This document shows, one piece after another, positions 22,266 to 32,981 of a DNA stretch of 64,000 bases. Each line of letters opens with the position of its first letter. Position 1 is the first letter of the stretch. The position numbers were made by a program, and so were the translations under genes. The notes beneath the pieces were generated by a model. That model did not search any database, was not told the origin of the DNA, and saw nothing but the letters and a program-made list of their open reading frames with translations. Origin of the DNA: Plantago major (lineage: Eukaryota; Streptophyta; Magnoliopsida; Lamiales; Plantaginaceae); NCBI GenBank assembly GCA_026545765.1, contig CM048840.1, positions 28,462,765 to 28,526,764 of the forward strand, read 5' to 3'.

Positions 22266-22425
22266 TTTTTGGATTTAAACATTTATTTTGTTTTGTATTT
22301 AACGTTTTTGTCTAATTAATTATATTACACATTTAGTTTGGTCTATTTCACCCACTAATTCGCCCCATCTCTTATCACCTGACCTGCAATGGATTGTAAA
22401 ACTATTTTACCCGTCTCGATTAAGT
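22266..22425 (+). repeat. Dispersed repeat R2, copy 2
   Basis: Partner of 20262-20402 in the same orientation, moderately diverged. An AC microsatellite follows at once (22432-22462). Confidence 0.6.
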
Positions 22426-22430
22426 ATATG

Positions 22431-22431
<1 letters not shown>

Positions 22432-22462
<31 letters not shown>
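22432..22462. repeat. (AC)n microsatellite
   Basis: An uninterrupted AC dinucleotide run of about 15 units. Confidence 0.98.
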
Positions 22463-22464
<2 letters not shown>

Positions 22465-22659
22465 ATATACTATAGTAATTTTTTTTCAAAGTAATGATAT
22501 AACCCAATAAAAAGCGAGTGGGGAAAGTCATTATTTGTGCCCATTTTTTGCTCAATTTCGTAAAAACAATACAAATCTCACTAAAATGATGAGAAGGCCC
22601 AGACTCTCACAAGAAGACAAATAGCGCGTGTCTCTCCGTTACATTTTCCATCACCTCCG

Positions 22660-22990
22660 ATCCCTAATTAGACTAATTTGTAATACATATGTAAATTAGA
22701 CTTTTGTTGCAAAAAACCAACATGTATCACTCAATTTAATTTTAAGTCCTAATTCAACCACAACAAAATTATCAATTTATCATAGAAAACTCATTCTATC
22801 TTCTCAAATTAAATTTCAATCCTAATTCAATAACAAAATTCATCATTAAAAAGTCAACCATAATGAATCTTTCTTCTCCACGTTATTCAATTAATTTAAT
22901 TAAAACAAATCAATTCACACTAATTTAAAACCCTAATTCAACTTCGAAATGTTCTCACATTTTAGTGTGTGTGTCTATATATATAGTAGA
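22660..22990 (+). repeat. Helitron-like dispersed repeat, partial copy
   Basis: Parallels the two copies at 48774-49652 through GTAAATTAGACTTT, AAATTACAAG/TAAATTTCAA, CAATTTATC, AATCTTTCTTCTCCA and ACCCTAATTCAA. The terminal hairpin seen at 49187-49200 is not recognisable here, so only the body is present. Confidence 0.55.
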
Positions 22991-23875
22991 AACCCTCTAA
23001 AAGAATACTCTATAAATGAATAAACTTTCTATAATAATAAAAATTTACAGTCCCAACTTGTGTATAAATGCTTAAAAAACTCTAAGAATAAACTCTTTAT
23101 AAGAATATTTTTTGTCAGTCTCAATGATATTACTGTATGAAATATATATATATATGGTTAACATGAATCAACCAACCAATTATGTTAATAAACCATAAAA
23201 AAGTTTAATTACTTTAACATCTTGAATATGGTGATTTTTAGAAACATTGTGACCAACCAATTACTTTATAGATTCAATAAACACATGGAATTTAGAAAAT
23301 AAAGAGTAACCGAGATGTTGGACTTTCATTTAGAATGGAAAATATTTACAAAAATAGAAAGAAATCAGAAATTAAATGGTTGATTGATTTAAAAAAATTG
23401 GTGCATATGTAAGTTAAATAACCGAAACACATCATCATGAGATAGAAACTGGCCAATCAGAATAAAAGAATAGGACAACATGAAATGGGAATCAACCAAT
23501 CACAAAGCATTATTTTGCAAATAATTAAATGATGTGGATAGACTTAAATGGCTGCAAACCTTTTTTACTTAATGTATTATATAGATTTTAAGGGAATGAT
23601 TACTCAACTTAATAAAGTTAATAAACATACTACCTTAGAGAGTTACCGGTGTGTAAATTTTCCCATATTACCCATGCAGGGTAAAAAAACACATGCAAGA
23701 AAGAAGGGGAAGTTAGAAGTTAGAACAGAAGGTCCAGCTAAGAGAGCGTTGTGAGACATGAAGAAGGCTCAATAAATCCCCTTACCCACCATCATTCATT
23801 ACATCTACAGAGAGACTCCCCTCTTTAAAATCCCCTTCTCCTCAAGTCTCCAACCACCACCCAAAAAGAAAAAAA
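22991..23875. other. Gene-free upstream region of the KCS gene
   Basis: The likely promoter and 5'-UTR of the downstream gene. The last 55 bp are pyrimidine-rich (CCCCTTCTCC, CCAACCACCACCC) as in many plant leaders. A TATATAG string is at about 23578-23584 and a weaker TTTAAAA at 23824, but neither can be called the TATA box with confidence. Confidence 0.4.
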
Positions 23876-25336
23876 ATGGCAATCTCCACCACAACCCTCA
23901 AACGTCTCTACCAACACCTAATCAACAACTTCCTCACACTCACACTCCTCTCCACCATGTCCGCCATTTCCCTCCATTTCCTCCGCTCAAACCCCCAACA
24001 AACTCTCACCCACCTCGTCGCCTCCGTAACCCAACTCCAGCTCCTCTCCGCATCTTTCTTCCTAATCTTTATCGCCACTCTCTACTTCATGTCGAAGCCT
24101 CGCTCGATCTACCTCCTCGACTACTCCTGCTACAAACCACCCGTCACCTGCAGAGTCCCCTTTTCGACTTTCATGGAGCACTCTCGCTTGATTCTCAAAG
24201 ACAATCCCAAATCTGTCGACTTCCAGATGCGAATTCTCGAACGTTCGGGGTTAGGAGAGGAAACGTGTTTACCACCAGCGATTCACTACATTCCTCCCAC
24301 GCCTACCATGGATGCGTCTCGTCGCGAGGCCGAAACTGTAATATTCTCTTCCATTGACGATCTCATGAAGAAAACAGGCGTAAAGCCCAAGGATATCGAT
24401 ATCCTGATCGTGAATTGTAGTCTGTTTTCTCCTACTCCATCACTCTCGGCTATGGTTGTGAATAAGTATAAGATGAGGAGCAATGTTAAGAGTTTTAATT
24501 TATCCGGTATGGGCTGTAGTGCGGGCCTGATTTCAATCGACATGGCCCGCGACTTGCTTCAGGTGTATCCCAATTCGTACGCTCTGGTTGTTAGCACCGA
24601 AATTATTACCCCTAATTACTACAAGGGGTCCGAGCGGGCCATGCTTTTACCCAATTGCTTGTTTCGGATGGGTGGGGCCGCCATTTTGCTTTCGAATAAA
24701 AGGCGTGATTCGGGCCGGGCCAAGTATAAGCTCGGCCACGTGGTCCGGACCCACAAGGGTGCGGATGACAAGGCGTTTAGGTGCGTGTTCGAGCAAGAGG
24801 ACTGCGAAGGGAAGGTGGGGATTAATTTGTCTAAGGACTTGATGGTTATTGCTGCGGAGGCTTTGAAGTCGAATATTACGACTATAGGTCCACTCGTCCT
24901 TCCCGCGTCCGAGCAATTGTTATTTTTGTTCACCCTGATTGGGAGGAAGATTTTTAACCCGAAGTGGAAGCCTTATATACCTGATTTTAAGCAAGCGTTC
25001 GAGCACTTTTGTATTCATGCGGGTGGACGCGCCGTGATTGATGAGCTTCAGAAGAATCTTCAGCTTTCGGCTGAACATGTGGAAGCGTCGCGAATGACTT
25101 TGCATCGGTGGGGGAATACGTCGTCGTCTTCGTTGTGGTATGAGCTCGGGTACATTGAGGCTAAGGGGAGGATGAAGAAGGGTGATCGTGTGTGGCAAAT
25201 TGCGTTTGGGAGTGGTTTTAAGTGCAATAGTGCGATTTGGAAGTGTAACCGAACGATTAAGGCACCAGTTGATGGACCCTGGGAGGATTGCATTGATAGG
25301 TACCCGGTTCACATTCCAGAAATTGTTAAGCTTTGA
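23876..25336 (+). CDS. KCS6: 3-ketoacyl-CoA synthase, CER6/CUT1/KCS6 type
   Basis: The condensing enzyme of the ER fatty acid elongase. It joins malonyl-CoA to long acyl-CoA in the first step of very-long-chain fatty acid synthesis; the KCS6 branch supplies C26 and longer chains for cuticular wax. The single uninterrupted frame gives 486 residues, close to the usual 490-500. Two hydrophobic helices (about 20-37 and 54-73) would anchor it in the ER membrane. The FAE1/CUT1 domain follows (YFMSKPRSIYLLDYSCYKPP from about 70), then the ACP-synthase-III C-terminal part. The expected Cys-His-Asn triad is intact: Cys214 in GMGCSAG, His381 in CIHAGGRAV, Asn414 in HRWGNTSSSSLWYE. The N-terminus is short and lacks the basic leader of KCS11-like proteins. 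KCS5 is the nearest alternative; the family is certain, the paralogue slightly less so. Confidence 0.97.
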   Translation: MAISTTTLKRLYQHLINNFLTLTLLSTMSAISLHFLRSNPQQTLTHLVASVTQLQLLSASFFLIFIATLYFMSKPRSIYLLDYSCYKPPVTCRVPFSTFMEHSRLILKDNPKSVDFQMRILERSGLGEETCLPPAIHYIPPTPTMDASRREAETVIFSSIDDLMKKTGVKPKDIDILIVNCSLFSPTPSLSAMVVNKYKMRSNVKSFNLSGMGCSAGLISIDMARDLLQVYPNSYALVVSTEIITPNYYKGSERAMLLPNCLFRMGGAAILLSNKRRDSGRAKYKLGHVVRTHKGADDKAFRCVFEQEDCEGKVGINLSKDLMVIAAEALKSNITTIGPLVLPASEQLLFLFTLIGRKIFNPKWKPYIPDFKQAFEHFCIHAGGRAVIDELQKNLQLSAEHVEASRMTLHRWGNTSSSSLWYELGYIEAKGRMKKGDRVWQIAFGSGFKCNSAIWKCNRTIKAPVDGPWEDCIDRYPVHIPEIVKL

Positions 25337-26066
25337 TCGGGACGGTGTGGTTTCTCAAGATTGTCCCTTGCTGATGGTTCCAAATTCCAATTGTTAGCTA
25401 GTATGTTCAGTTCTTTTTTCTTTTCTTTTTCTCTTTCTTTTATTTTTTATTTTCTCATGGAACATGTCTGGAAAAAGTCAGCGTGCATTTAGTTACTGTT
25501 TGAAGGTGAAGTAATTAATTAATACCAGTAGTTGCATGTGGAGATATTGTACGTGTTGTTTTTTACCATAAGGTCATTACTTCTACTAGTACTCCGACTA
25601 CTAGTAAATGAAAGTCATGCAGTGAGACACAGTCGACAGTCAATGTCATCATGTATCAATTCGAGGATGCCTATAAATGAATGAAAAGATACATTTATAA
25701 ATTTACCGTTCGAGTAAATATTCATGTGACGGTTGTTGAGTTTTTGTAATTGACATTGATGTCTCTATTTGGAAGTCCTACGCTGTAATCTCACAAGAAT
25801 TTCGGCTTATTATTTGTTACATCATGGTAAAACTTCGTCTGTGATCGATAATGAGTTCTTGCAACATAAAAATTCGTTATTATAGTTGAGAAAGTGTAAT
25901 AAAAGTTCTGATTTTTCTATATAATAATAAGGACCACATTAAACTAGTGTAATCTATATGAGCATGTGAGACACTTGTATTGAAGTAATATGGTCCTTCC
26001 TATTGTATAGGAAAATCAGACATTTTTTATGAATTATCCAAGTAACATTCATTTCTACAGAAAGGT
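25337..26066. other. 3' flank of the KCS gene, gene-free
   Basis: Pyrimidine-rich DNA directly after the stop probably includes the 3'-UTR. No further gene is recognised. Confidence 0.45.
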
Positions 26067-26576
26067 CAGGGGCTCAGGGGACGGAGGTTGGCATCCCAAA
26101 ATTTTTCGTTTCTTTATTACTATATACATATTTTTTAAATTTTACGTTCCGCCACGCCTAATTTTTTTAGTTAGTAAGCTTTATAATTTTATAAGTTGAG
26201 AAAATTTATAAAATTTGATAAATTTAACATAAAGGTTGAGAGAGTAAAAAAGACGGACAAATATTACAATTATATTCAAAAACATTATATGTTTTACTAA
26301 TGACATCGGTAATATATAAAGGTCGTGTTTGAGCTAATTATGTTACTTTAATTTGGGTCATTATTATAGAGTTGAATTGTTCCATTGAACAATAGATTGC
26401 ATGTTGCAAGAGATGAACATCCAATTTAATGAAGATGCAATGGAGTTGTTGATGTTGAATTCCTCTTTTGCATCTAGAGGTGATTGTGGTTGACGACATT
26501 TGAAAGCTAGTGGAAAAATTTACCCAGAAAATTTTACACCACTTACTCATACAGATCGACACCACTTACTTCAACA
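26067..26576 (+). pseudogene. hAT (ZMYM1-like) transposon, 5' remnant
   Basis: The start CAGGGGCTCAGGGGACGG (26067) followed by GGCATCCCAAAATTTTTC resembles the CAGGGGCG-type ends of plant hAT elements. At about 26400-26480 one frame reads MLQEMNIQFNEDAMELLMLN, a segment found just before the dimerisation region of the ZMYM1/TTF-type plant hAT transposases. A frame change and stop precede KLVEKF...THTDRHHLLQQL (to about 26580). The sequence then runs into the Mutator-like element and resumes at about 29715. Confidence 0.6.
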
Positions 26577-26973
26577 ATTACATCTAAGTCCATTTTGCCT
26601 AATTTTCGTTGACCAACTTTTAAGACACATTTCATTGTTCTCCAAACAAACATGGCCTTAGCTACAGTATTTTGTCTTTATACCTTATTAGGTTTTAATA
26701 ATTCAAATTCTCCACAACTCCCTCCACCCGCCAAAACCTCTTCGTCTTCCTCAATAGCATATCCACATAATTATAGATAGGGGTGGTTTTCAGAATATCA
26801 TAAAGTGGGTCCTAAATTGGGGTTTATCAGGCCCAATGCCCTCTGCCATTAATTAATGAACAAAACAAAGCTCAATTGTGAACCAAAATTCTCACTGGTA
26901 CCGGTGTAATCGACCGTTGTGGAGCCGTATTTCCTTGTTGTACTGTTCGTGAAGCTTGGACGGAGACAGTAAG

Positions 26974-27174
26974 GTAAGATTTCTTCTCTGGGTTTAAAAA
27001 ATTCTTCTTCTTTTTTTTTTTTTTTTGAAATTCATGAACGTAATAGTGTGGGCGAGCATAATTTTCCGTCGGATTATATTGGGTGTCGGTGTAGTGTTCT
27101 GTGTAAATATCTAGGATTTTTAGTGCGATTCTGTTATTTTCTTACAATTTCCTTAAATTTGTTGTTGTTTACAG
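26974..27174 (+). other. Predicted 5'-UTR intron of the MURA-like gene
   Basis: The donor AAG|GTAAGA (26971-26979) and the acceptor TTGTTGTTTACAG (ending 27174) bracket a 201-bp T-rich intron that ends six bases before the ATG at 27180. This is an inference from splice signals only. Confidence 0.5.
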
Positions 27175-27179
27175 TTGCA

Positions 27180-28654
27180 ATGGGTGCCAAATATGATATC
27201 AGAATCCACCTGAATAAGGAACAATTTATGCTCGTTGATGTTGATCCTAAAAGGTATACACACGCAAAACTCTTGAAGGATATTGAAATGTATGCTTTAG
27301 ATGATGTTCCTGGTCATGGTTCTTTGTTTTTTACTTTGGTGGCTTATATTGAGAATTCATTTGAGACAATTGAAGTTTTTGATGATCATACTGTGAAGTT
27401 AATGTCTCCCAAGTACCCTCCTGAAGTGATTGACTTAACTAATGAGCCAATTTCTGATGATGAAATGCCCCCACCCCTGTCACTCAATCAACACAAACTC
27501 CACCATATAGCCCACAAGCACTACCTGTTGCACAAACTCCACCTGCTGATCAAGATCAATCTATTGCACAAACTCCACCCTCTACTCAGAAAGATAACAC
27601 CCAAGAAACCCCAAGTCCCTATATTCCAAGACAAGTTGATCCTACTCCTTTTAAGTCTATAGGAAGTGATTGTTTATTTGGTGATGATGAGTTTGAGACT
27701 TTGTTGCAAAACATTTTCAGACAAAACCTTCCTAAAGAACAAGTGCAAACTGGTGAACCTAGTAGTACAAATAAAGGTGAAGGAGAGGTATTGGTGGATG
27801 ACTGGATAGATGATGAAGATAATATTGCTGCAGAAAAACAGAGGATTCTTGATGAGAAAAAGAAAGGAAAAATGGTTGAATTAAGCAGGAGTGAGAGTGA
27901 TGATAGTGATGATGAGACCTATCATAATGGTGATAGTCAGACTGGTTATACTACTAAGAGTACTACTGATGATGATGATAATGAAGAATTTGAGAATGCA
28001 TTGAATGATAACCAAAATGAAAGTGAACAAGTTGTGGAAGATAATGCTGAGGATGGTGTAGAAAGTGAAGATGACATGCATTTGTTTGATTGGGAAAATG
28101 ATGCACCTAAGTTTCAATATTTCCATGATAGTGAAGATGAGGAAATAGGCTTTCACAGGTGTTTGCCAACTGATAATGATGAGGAGGAGAACCAAACTGG
28201 TGAAAATGTTGAAGGTGAGGTGAATGCATCTCAGGAAAATGCCAATGCAAATGTGCATATTGAGGATGCAAATGCAGGAAATGAGAAGAAGGTTGATGAG
28301 ACTGAAACTGGAATTGAATCAGATGCTGATTTTTATCCAAGTGGGGATGAGGATGATGAACTGAGTGAACAAGATTGGATAGGTGATGAATTCCAAGTCA
28401 ACTGTGAGTACTGGGACAAGGAGTTTAAGGAAGGAGATTGTTTTGGCAGTATACATGAGTTGAGAAGGAGGGTAAAGGAGTATGTTCTCAAGGTAGGTGG
28501 TCGATACATCAGCAGTGCGATGCACTGCAATGTCACCGCTGCTACTTGTAGGAACAACAATGGAAGGGGGAGAGGAAGGAGCAGTGCAACTAGGAGGGGA
28601 AGGAGCAGTGCAAATGGGAGGAGAAGAGGATTAGGAAGATGGTTTGGACTATAG
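27180..28654 (+). pseudogene. MURA-like (MuDR transposase N-terminal) protein lacking the catalytic core
   Basis: Starting at the ATG at 27180 (MGAKYDIRIHLNKEQFMLVD), the first 95 residues resemble the PB1-like N-terminal domain of plant MuDR transposases. A one-base shift in the C-run at 27467-27477 changes the frame; after it the frame stays open to 28654. A Pro/Thr/Gln-rich linker and a long acidic Asp/Glu-rich region follow. Near 28430 comes FGSIHELRRRVKEYVLKVGG, like the MuDR plant transposase N-terminal domain. The end is a Gly/Arg/Ser-rich tail (NNNGRGRGRSSATRRGR). The DDE transposase and SWIM zinc finger expected between these are missing, so it cannot catalyse transposition. I call it a deletion derivative; a non-transposase role is possible but unsupported. 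Confidence 0.7.
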
Positions 28655-28888
28655 GTTGTCATTTGAGTAGTTCCTTATGTTTTGGTGATACTTTTTGCTT
28701 TATGTATTGAAGTATGTTTTGGTGGTAACATTGACATTTATGCCACATTTTGTTTGGTGATACTGAAATTGCAATTTGTATTGAAACATGCATTGGAAAC
28801 TAGTTCAATGCAAGTTCTTCTACTACATTTGAGTTCTTCTATTACATTTTATACTTATTCTACTTGAATGCATTACTTATTTACATAA

Positions 28889-29296
28889 TCAGGTATACAT
28901 CAAATTAAACAAGAACAAGTTTAGGCAAATGAGTTGCCTAATTCTCATGTATTTGTCTTCTTGAGTATCCACGGCAGATGTAGCTCTCTTCTTCTCTCTT
29001 TTTTTTACCATTACATCATCGTCACTACTACTTTGTACACTTGTAGCTTGTTGTTCCATATTTTGTCTTCTTGAAGTATGTTGATGTAGTGGATGAATAA
29101 ATTTAGATAGCAATTTGGCTTGCATGATATCTCCTCGTTGTGTTTGCATGTTTTCTTCAACAAGACACCATTCAGACCACCCATGTGTTGGACATCTCCA
29201 ATAAAATCTTCCTTCATTCGGTTCACACTTCTGAACGGAGAGAATAGTCCGTTTCCGACACTTCGAATTACTGCAAATTGGACGAATATCATCCAT
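28889..29296 (-). CDS. GRF-type zinc-finger protein inside the MULE
   Basis: An intact 135-residue frame on the minus strand, starting MDDIRPICSNSKCRKRTILS. The segment from Cys8 to Glu48 has the GRF zinc-finger layout: Cys8, Cys13, then PNEGRFYWRCP (Cys35), then HGWSEWCLVEE. This domain binds zinc and probably nucleic acid. A basic cluster KKREKKR (residues 98-104) could be a nuclear localisation signal, after an Asp/Ser-rich patch. It converges on the MURA-like gene with about 235 bp between the stop codons, the layout of mudrA and mudrB in maize MuDR, though this protein is not similar to MURB as I know it. Whether it acts in transposition is unknown; a captured host gene fragment is the alternative. 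Confidence 0.7.
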   Translation of the reverse strand: MDDIRPICSNSKCRKRTILSVQKCEPNEGRFYWRCPTHGWSEWCLVEENMQTQRGDIMQAKLLSKFIHPLHQHTSRRQNMEQQATSVQSSSDDDVMVKKREKKRATSAVDTQEDKYMRIRQLICLNLFLFNLMYT

Positions 29297-29707
29297 TTTC
29301 GGATTATTGTGAGTTTAGTGAAGAAAAAAATAAGAAAGAATGGATGGAAATGGACTGTTTTGGGGTTTAAATAGGCTCAAAATAACTACCCAACGGCTAC
29401 TCTTTTTGAAAATAACGGCCATATATCAATTACATTGAAGTACCTGATCCAAAAATATCAATTACATCCAAGTCATCATGTGCCTTGCACGTGAGCCGAT
29501 AAGCTAAGGCTGTTTGGCTAGAAATAAAACATGATATTTGAGCAGGGGTATAAATGCCTTTTCCAGGTTTTAATTCACCAAAAGTCAAATTCGATGACTT
29601 AATTAGATGTAATTGATTTTTATCCAACATGACTTATATGTTATTGTTGATCTAATGAGTACCCAAGTGTAATTAGAACATCTTTGAGGGGTACTGGATG
29701 AAATTCA

Positions 29708-30029
29708 CCCTATTCAGAAAATACAAAGCTTCATGTCTCTACACTTTCCGAGTTGTGCACAGTGTTTACTAGAACACGAAAGTCATCTTTCTTGTATTGA
29801 TAGGTTGATTAAGCTACTATTGACTCTTCCTGTCTCTACAACAAATTCTGAGCATACATTTTCCGCCATGAAAATTGTAAAGACAAGACCGTGGAGTTCA
29901 ATGGAGGATAACTTCTTGTCTAGTAATGTGATAATGCATATTGAAAAGGAAATTGTCGAGGGTTCTGATATTGATTCAATCACTGATGATTTTGATAAGA
30001 TGAAGAGACGTAGAGTACGATTTTCATAG
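29708..30029 (+). pseudogene. hAT transposase C-terminal dimerisation domain
   Basis: Resumes the hAT transposase interrupted by the MULE. Near 29730-29790 one frame reads HVSTLSELCTVFTRTRKSSF; after a one-base shift the next reads IDRLIKLLLTLPVSTT, then EHTFSAMKIVKTRPWSSMED and ends in KMKRRRVRFS. This is the hAT family dimerisation domain as found in ZMYM1-like plant transposases. The frameshift near 29793 and the upstream insertion make it a pseudogene. Confidence 0.85.
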
Positions 30030-30788
30030 AAGTGGGTCTTGTTTTATGAGAATTTTTTTGAAATTTGAATCGTTTATTTATTTTTGGTTTGCCTTTATCA
30101 TGATGTGGTTCTTTTTTTTCCTTTCATTTTACTTGGATATTCATATTTAAATATTTATGATGAAGTTAGTGTCTAAAATATTAATCTGACCCGTCCCGTC
30201 CTAGTCCAACCTAACCAAATACATATAGTGTCTGTGTTATAATAGTCCTCCACCCTACTTTCAAATCATGCATGACAGGGACATAGATATGTTCCCGTAT
30301 GTGGTTGGATGCAAAATTTGGCACTTGCAAGTCAAATCTAAGAGGATTTGCTAGTTTACTTATTATTAAAGCGAGTGTAAGAGTAGAGGATATACTATTG
30401 GATTTAAATAATGTTGGGATTATAGTGTATTTTTTTCTTCAACTGTAAAAAATTTATTCATAAATCTTCTAAGTTTACAGTAAACATAAGGATACTTATA
30501 TCATAACTACCCTAACAATTGTCAAGTAAGGTCTCAATTTCATTCCAGTCTTGTGTAGGTAAAAAAACGTTGTAGTTATAGAGGGATCAACAGTGATCAT
30601 CCAAATTAATCGCACGTGAGAATATATTAATTAAAGTATATATAATAAGTCTCACTTGGCGCGTGAGTTAGCGCGTGGAGATAAATAAGGAAGAGGAAAA
30701 CAATTACACCAACACCACTACAGGCGCTTTACATGCTGGTCATGATCAAGTTTCTCACAAGATCTCAGTGGTAAAATTTTTTATCATG
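30030..30788. other. Gene-free stretch
   Basis: Probably begins with the 3' part of the hAT element; no clear right TIR was found. No gene is recognised. Confidence 0.4.
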
Positions 30789-31012
30789 TGTTTGGTTCAA
30801 ATCTTAAGTTGAATTTTCTTAACTCAGATTGAATTTTATCAACTTTTTAATGTTTATTTCTCAACTCTACACTATGAGTTACTATACTTCAACTCTACAA
30901 CATAAATTTTAAAATTTAAATATTCTACTAAACCCTATAAAATAAAAACCCAACTCCAGTTTAGTCACTATTCAACAACTCTACAACCCAACTCGAGTTG
31001 AATGCCAAACAC
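30789..31012. mobile_element. Candidate small TIR element (MITE)
   Basis: Starts GTGTTTGGTTCAA and ends TTGAATGCCAAACAC, an imperfect 13-15 bp terminal inverted repeat, with a repeated AACTCTACAAC-like interior. No clear target duplication, so the superfamily is open (hAT or Harbinger would fit the TTTGG ends). Confidence 0.45.
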
Positions 31013-32166
31013 GCATGCTGTCTCCAATATACCTGTGAGCATTCATCAAATAAAAACATTCTTTAATTCATTACTTTCCTTAGCCATCTCAAACAATTCC
31101 AATTCTCTACAATGCTATCTCTGTCACGTCAGGTTCCACTCACAACAATCATCTCCGCAACTCTTTTAAAATCTACACCAACTGTTGAGATGCAAATTTA
31201 TTTTATTTTCCATTTCTTTCAAACTTAACTTTTCATTTCATTTCCATTCAAACTTATTCATTCTTGTTTTCATTTTAAATGTCATTAATTAATTACAAGA
31301 ACGTCACATAATATATTTAAAATTACATTGCTTCAAAATAAAAATTACAGAGCAATACTTGCAATTGAAAATTTTCAACAAATTCGAAAACTTTATACTA
31401 CTACACGTAAAGTATTCGACAATACTTGAAAATAGAAGGAAACAAAAGAATTCAAAAAGACCAAAAAACAAAAAAAACAAAACAAAAAAATAAAAAGAAC
31501 AAGAAAAAGAAAAAGAAAGAAATGAAAATAATAAGCAAAACAAACAAAACAAAAGAGAAAACAAAATTTTCCTTTTAGAAAACGAAAAAATGATGCTAGG
31601 CCGCGTCTGACATTTGGGCTGCTGGCTCACTCAGATTCTGTTGGAGTCTGAGCCAGCGGCCAGGCTTATTTGTGGCGTCTTCTTCAAGTCAGCCGCCAGA
31701 CTTAATTGTACGTAGCGCCTTCTCCTACATAGTCTTCTCCATCTCGGTTGGGATAAGATCTTAATAATTCATTAATTCCTCCTGTATGCATAAAGTTGCA
31801 TCGTACCATTGCTTGAAATCAAAATAATTTTGGACAGGCCATCTAGAAACACATATTCAAAGGGTAGATACATCCCTAGTCAAACAAGTTATGAAAATTA
31901 ACTCTTGAACAACCACATGAAGTATAGTACTAGTATATTCATGGGAGTAGTACAAAAGTTGTTGTCAGCATTGCAATGGAAGAAAGGTTTAATTTAATTT
32001 AATGAAATAAATCAAATTAAAATTTTTAATTCTGTGAGGTGCATGGTCGTTTCAATTCTTGGCTAAACCACATGTACGGTCTATTGACCGTCCATACATT
32101 TCACCTACCTGTGCTGCTGTGATATCCACAGGTTACAGCAAAATTATCCAATAGCATACTCCACTC
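31013..32166. other. Gene-free stretch
   Basis: Includes an A-rich and purine-rich low-complexity region (31440-31580). No gene. Confidence 0.45.
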
Positions 32167-32981
32167 TAGGGCTGCTCATATGATATGTATCCATGGATCC
32201 GGTCCGTTTATCCGCATTTACGAATCGGATCGATCCAATCCGTTAGCTAACGGATCGGATAATGGATACGATTTTTTTTTTATCCGTGAAAAACGGATAA
32301 ATCCGTCGGATATCCGTTTTATTTTTTTCTGCTCCTGTTTTTCTGCATTTATGCATTTCTCTTCTTTTTTCTTCTTTTTTTCTTCTTTCTGCAGACTGCT
32401 CCTGTTCTGCTGTGTTGTTCTTCATTTTTGTTCTTCATTTCTGCATTTCTGCATTTCTGTTCTCTTCTTTTTGCCTTCTTTCTGCTCCTATTCTGCTTTG
32501 TCTTTTGTATTCGCAACATGCTTCTTTTTTGTCCTTGTGTTGCAAATTTTTTCCTAAAGTATCTATTTGTACTTTACAGACTACAAGAGACTTGAAGGCT
32601 TGAAGCTATTTTATTTACTTTTCGTCTTGCATTTAATTTGGGCATTTGAATCATGTGTAATGTATTATGGATTTATGGTACTATGGAATATGGATATTTG
32701 AATCGCGTAGGTTTGTTTTTGAACTTTTGATATGTAATTCGATTATTCGAACCTATGTTGTTTGGTGTTTTTCGTTTTTTCGTCATTTTATCGTCCAATA
32801 ATGTTGAAAAAAAAGTTTTTTAAAAAAAAAAATTATATTTGATGGATAACGGATATCGGGCGGATTTATCCGTTATCCGATCCGCTCTGAACGGATTGGA
32901 TAACGGATAGACCTTTTAGTCATCCGTTTGTCCGGTCAAACGAATCGGATATGATCCGTATCCGTCCGTTCTGCAGGCCTA
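32167..32981. mobile_element. hAT-type non-autonomous element, exact 8-bp duplication
   Basis: Ends are TAGGGCTGC and GCAGGCCTA. The 8-bp sequence CTCCACTC is duplicated exactly on both sides (32159-32166, 32982-32989). Both subterminal zones are filled with GGATAT/CGGAT and ATCCG repeats, as in Ac-like hAT elements, where such motifs bind transposase. The 815-bp element has a pyrimidine-rich middle (TTCTGC repeats, 32330-32480) and no transposase. Confidence 0.9.

Larger units (their letters stand above)
26577..29707 (+). mobile_element. Mutator-like element (MULE) nested in a hAT transposase
   Basis: The left side 26577-26666 and the reverse complement of about 29500-29640 share CAATTACATCTAA, CCAAACA and CCTTAGCT in the same order, so they are diverged terminal inverted repeats. 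The right arm is longer and ends near 29707 (GGTGAATTTCATCC on the minus strand). The outer part of the left arm seems lost. hAT transposase sequence lies immediately outside on both sides. A MURA-like gene (plus) and a GRF zinc-finger gene (minus) converge inside. I could not find a clean 9-bp target duplication. Confidence 0.65.

Noticed and set aside
24619-25312. Several minus-strand open frames of 77-130 codons
   Set aside because: They overlap the intact KCS gene and mirror its codon use.
27881-28662. Ile/Leu/His-rich frames on the minus strand across the MURA-like gene
   Set aside because: Shadows of the Asp/Glu codon-rich plus strand.
31304-31630. Phe/Leu/Ser-rich frame resembling a membrane protein
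   Set aside because: The complement of an A-rich low-complexity tract; hydrophobicity is a by-product.
32180-32557. 125-codon Phe/Ser/Cys-rich frame in the hAT-type element
   Set aside because: Arises from T-rich TTCTGC-type repeats in a non-coding MITE.
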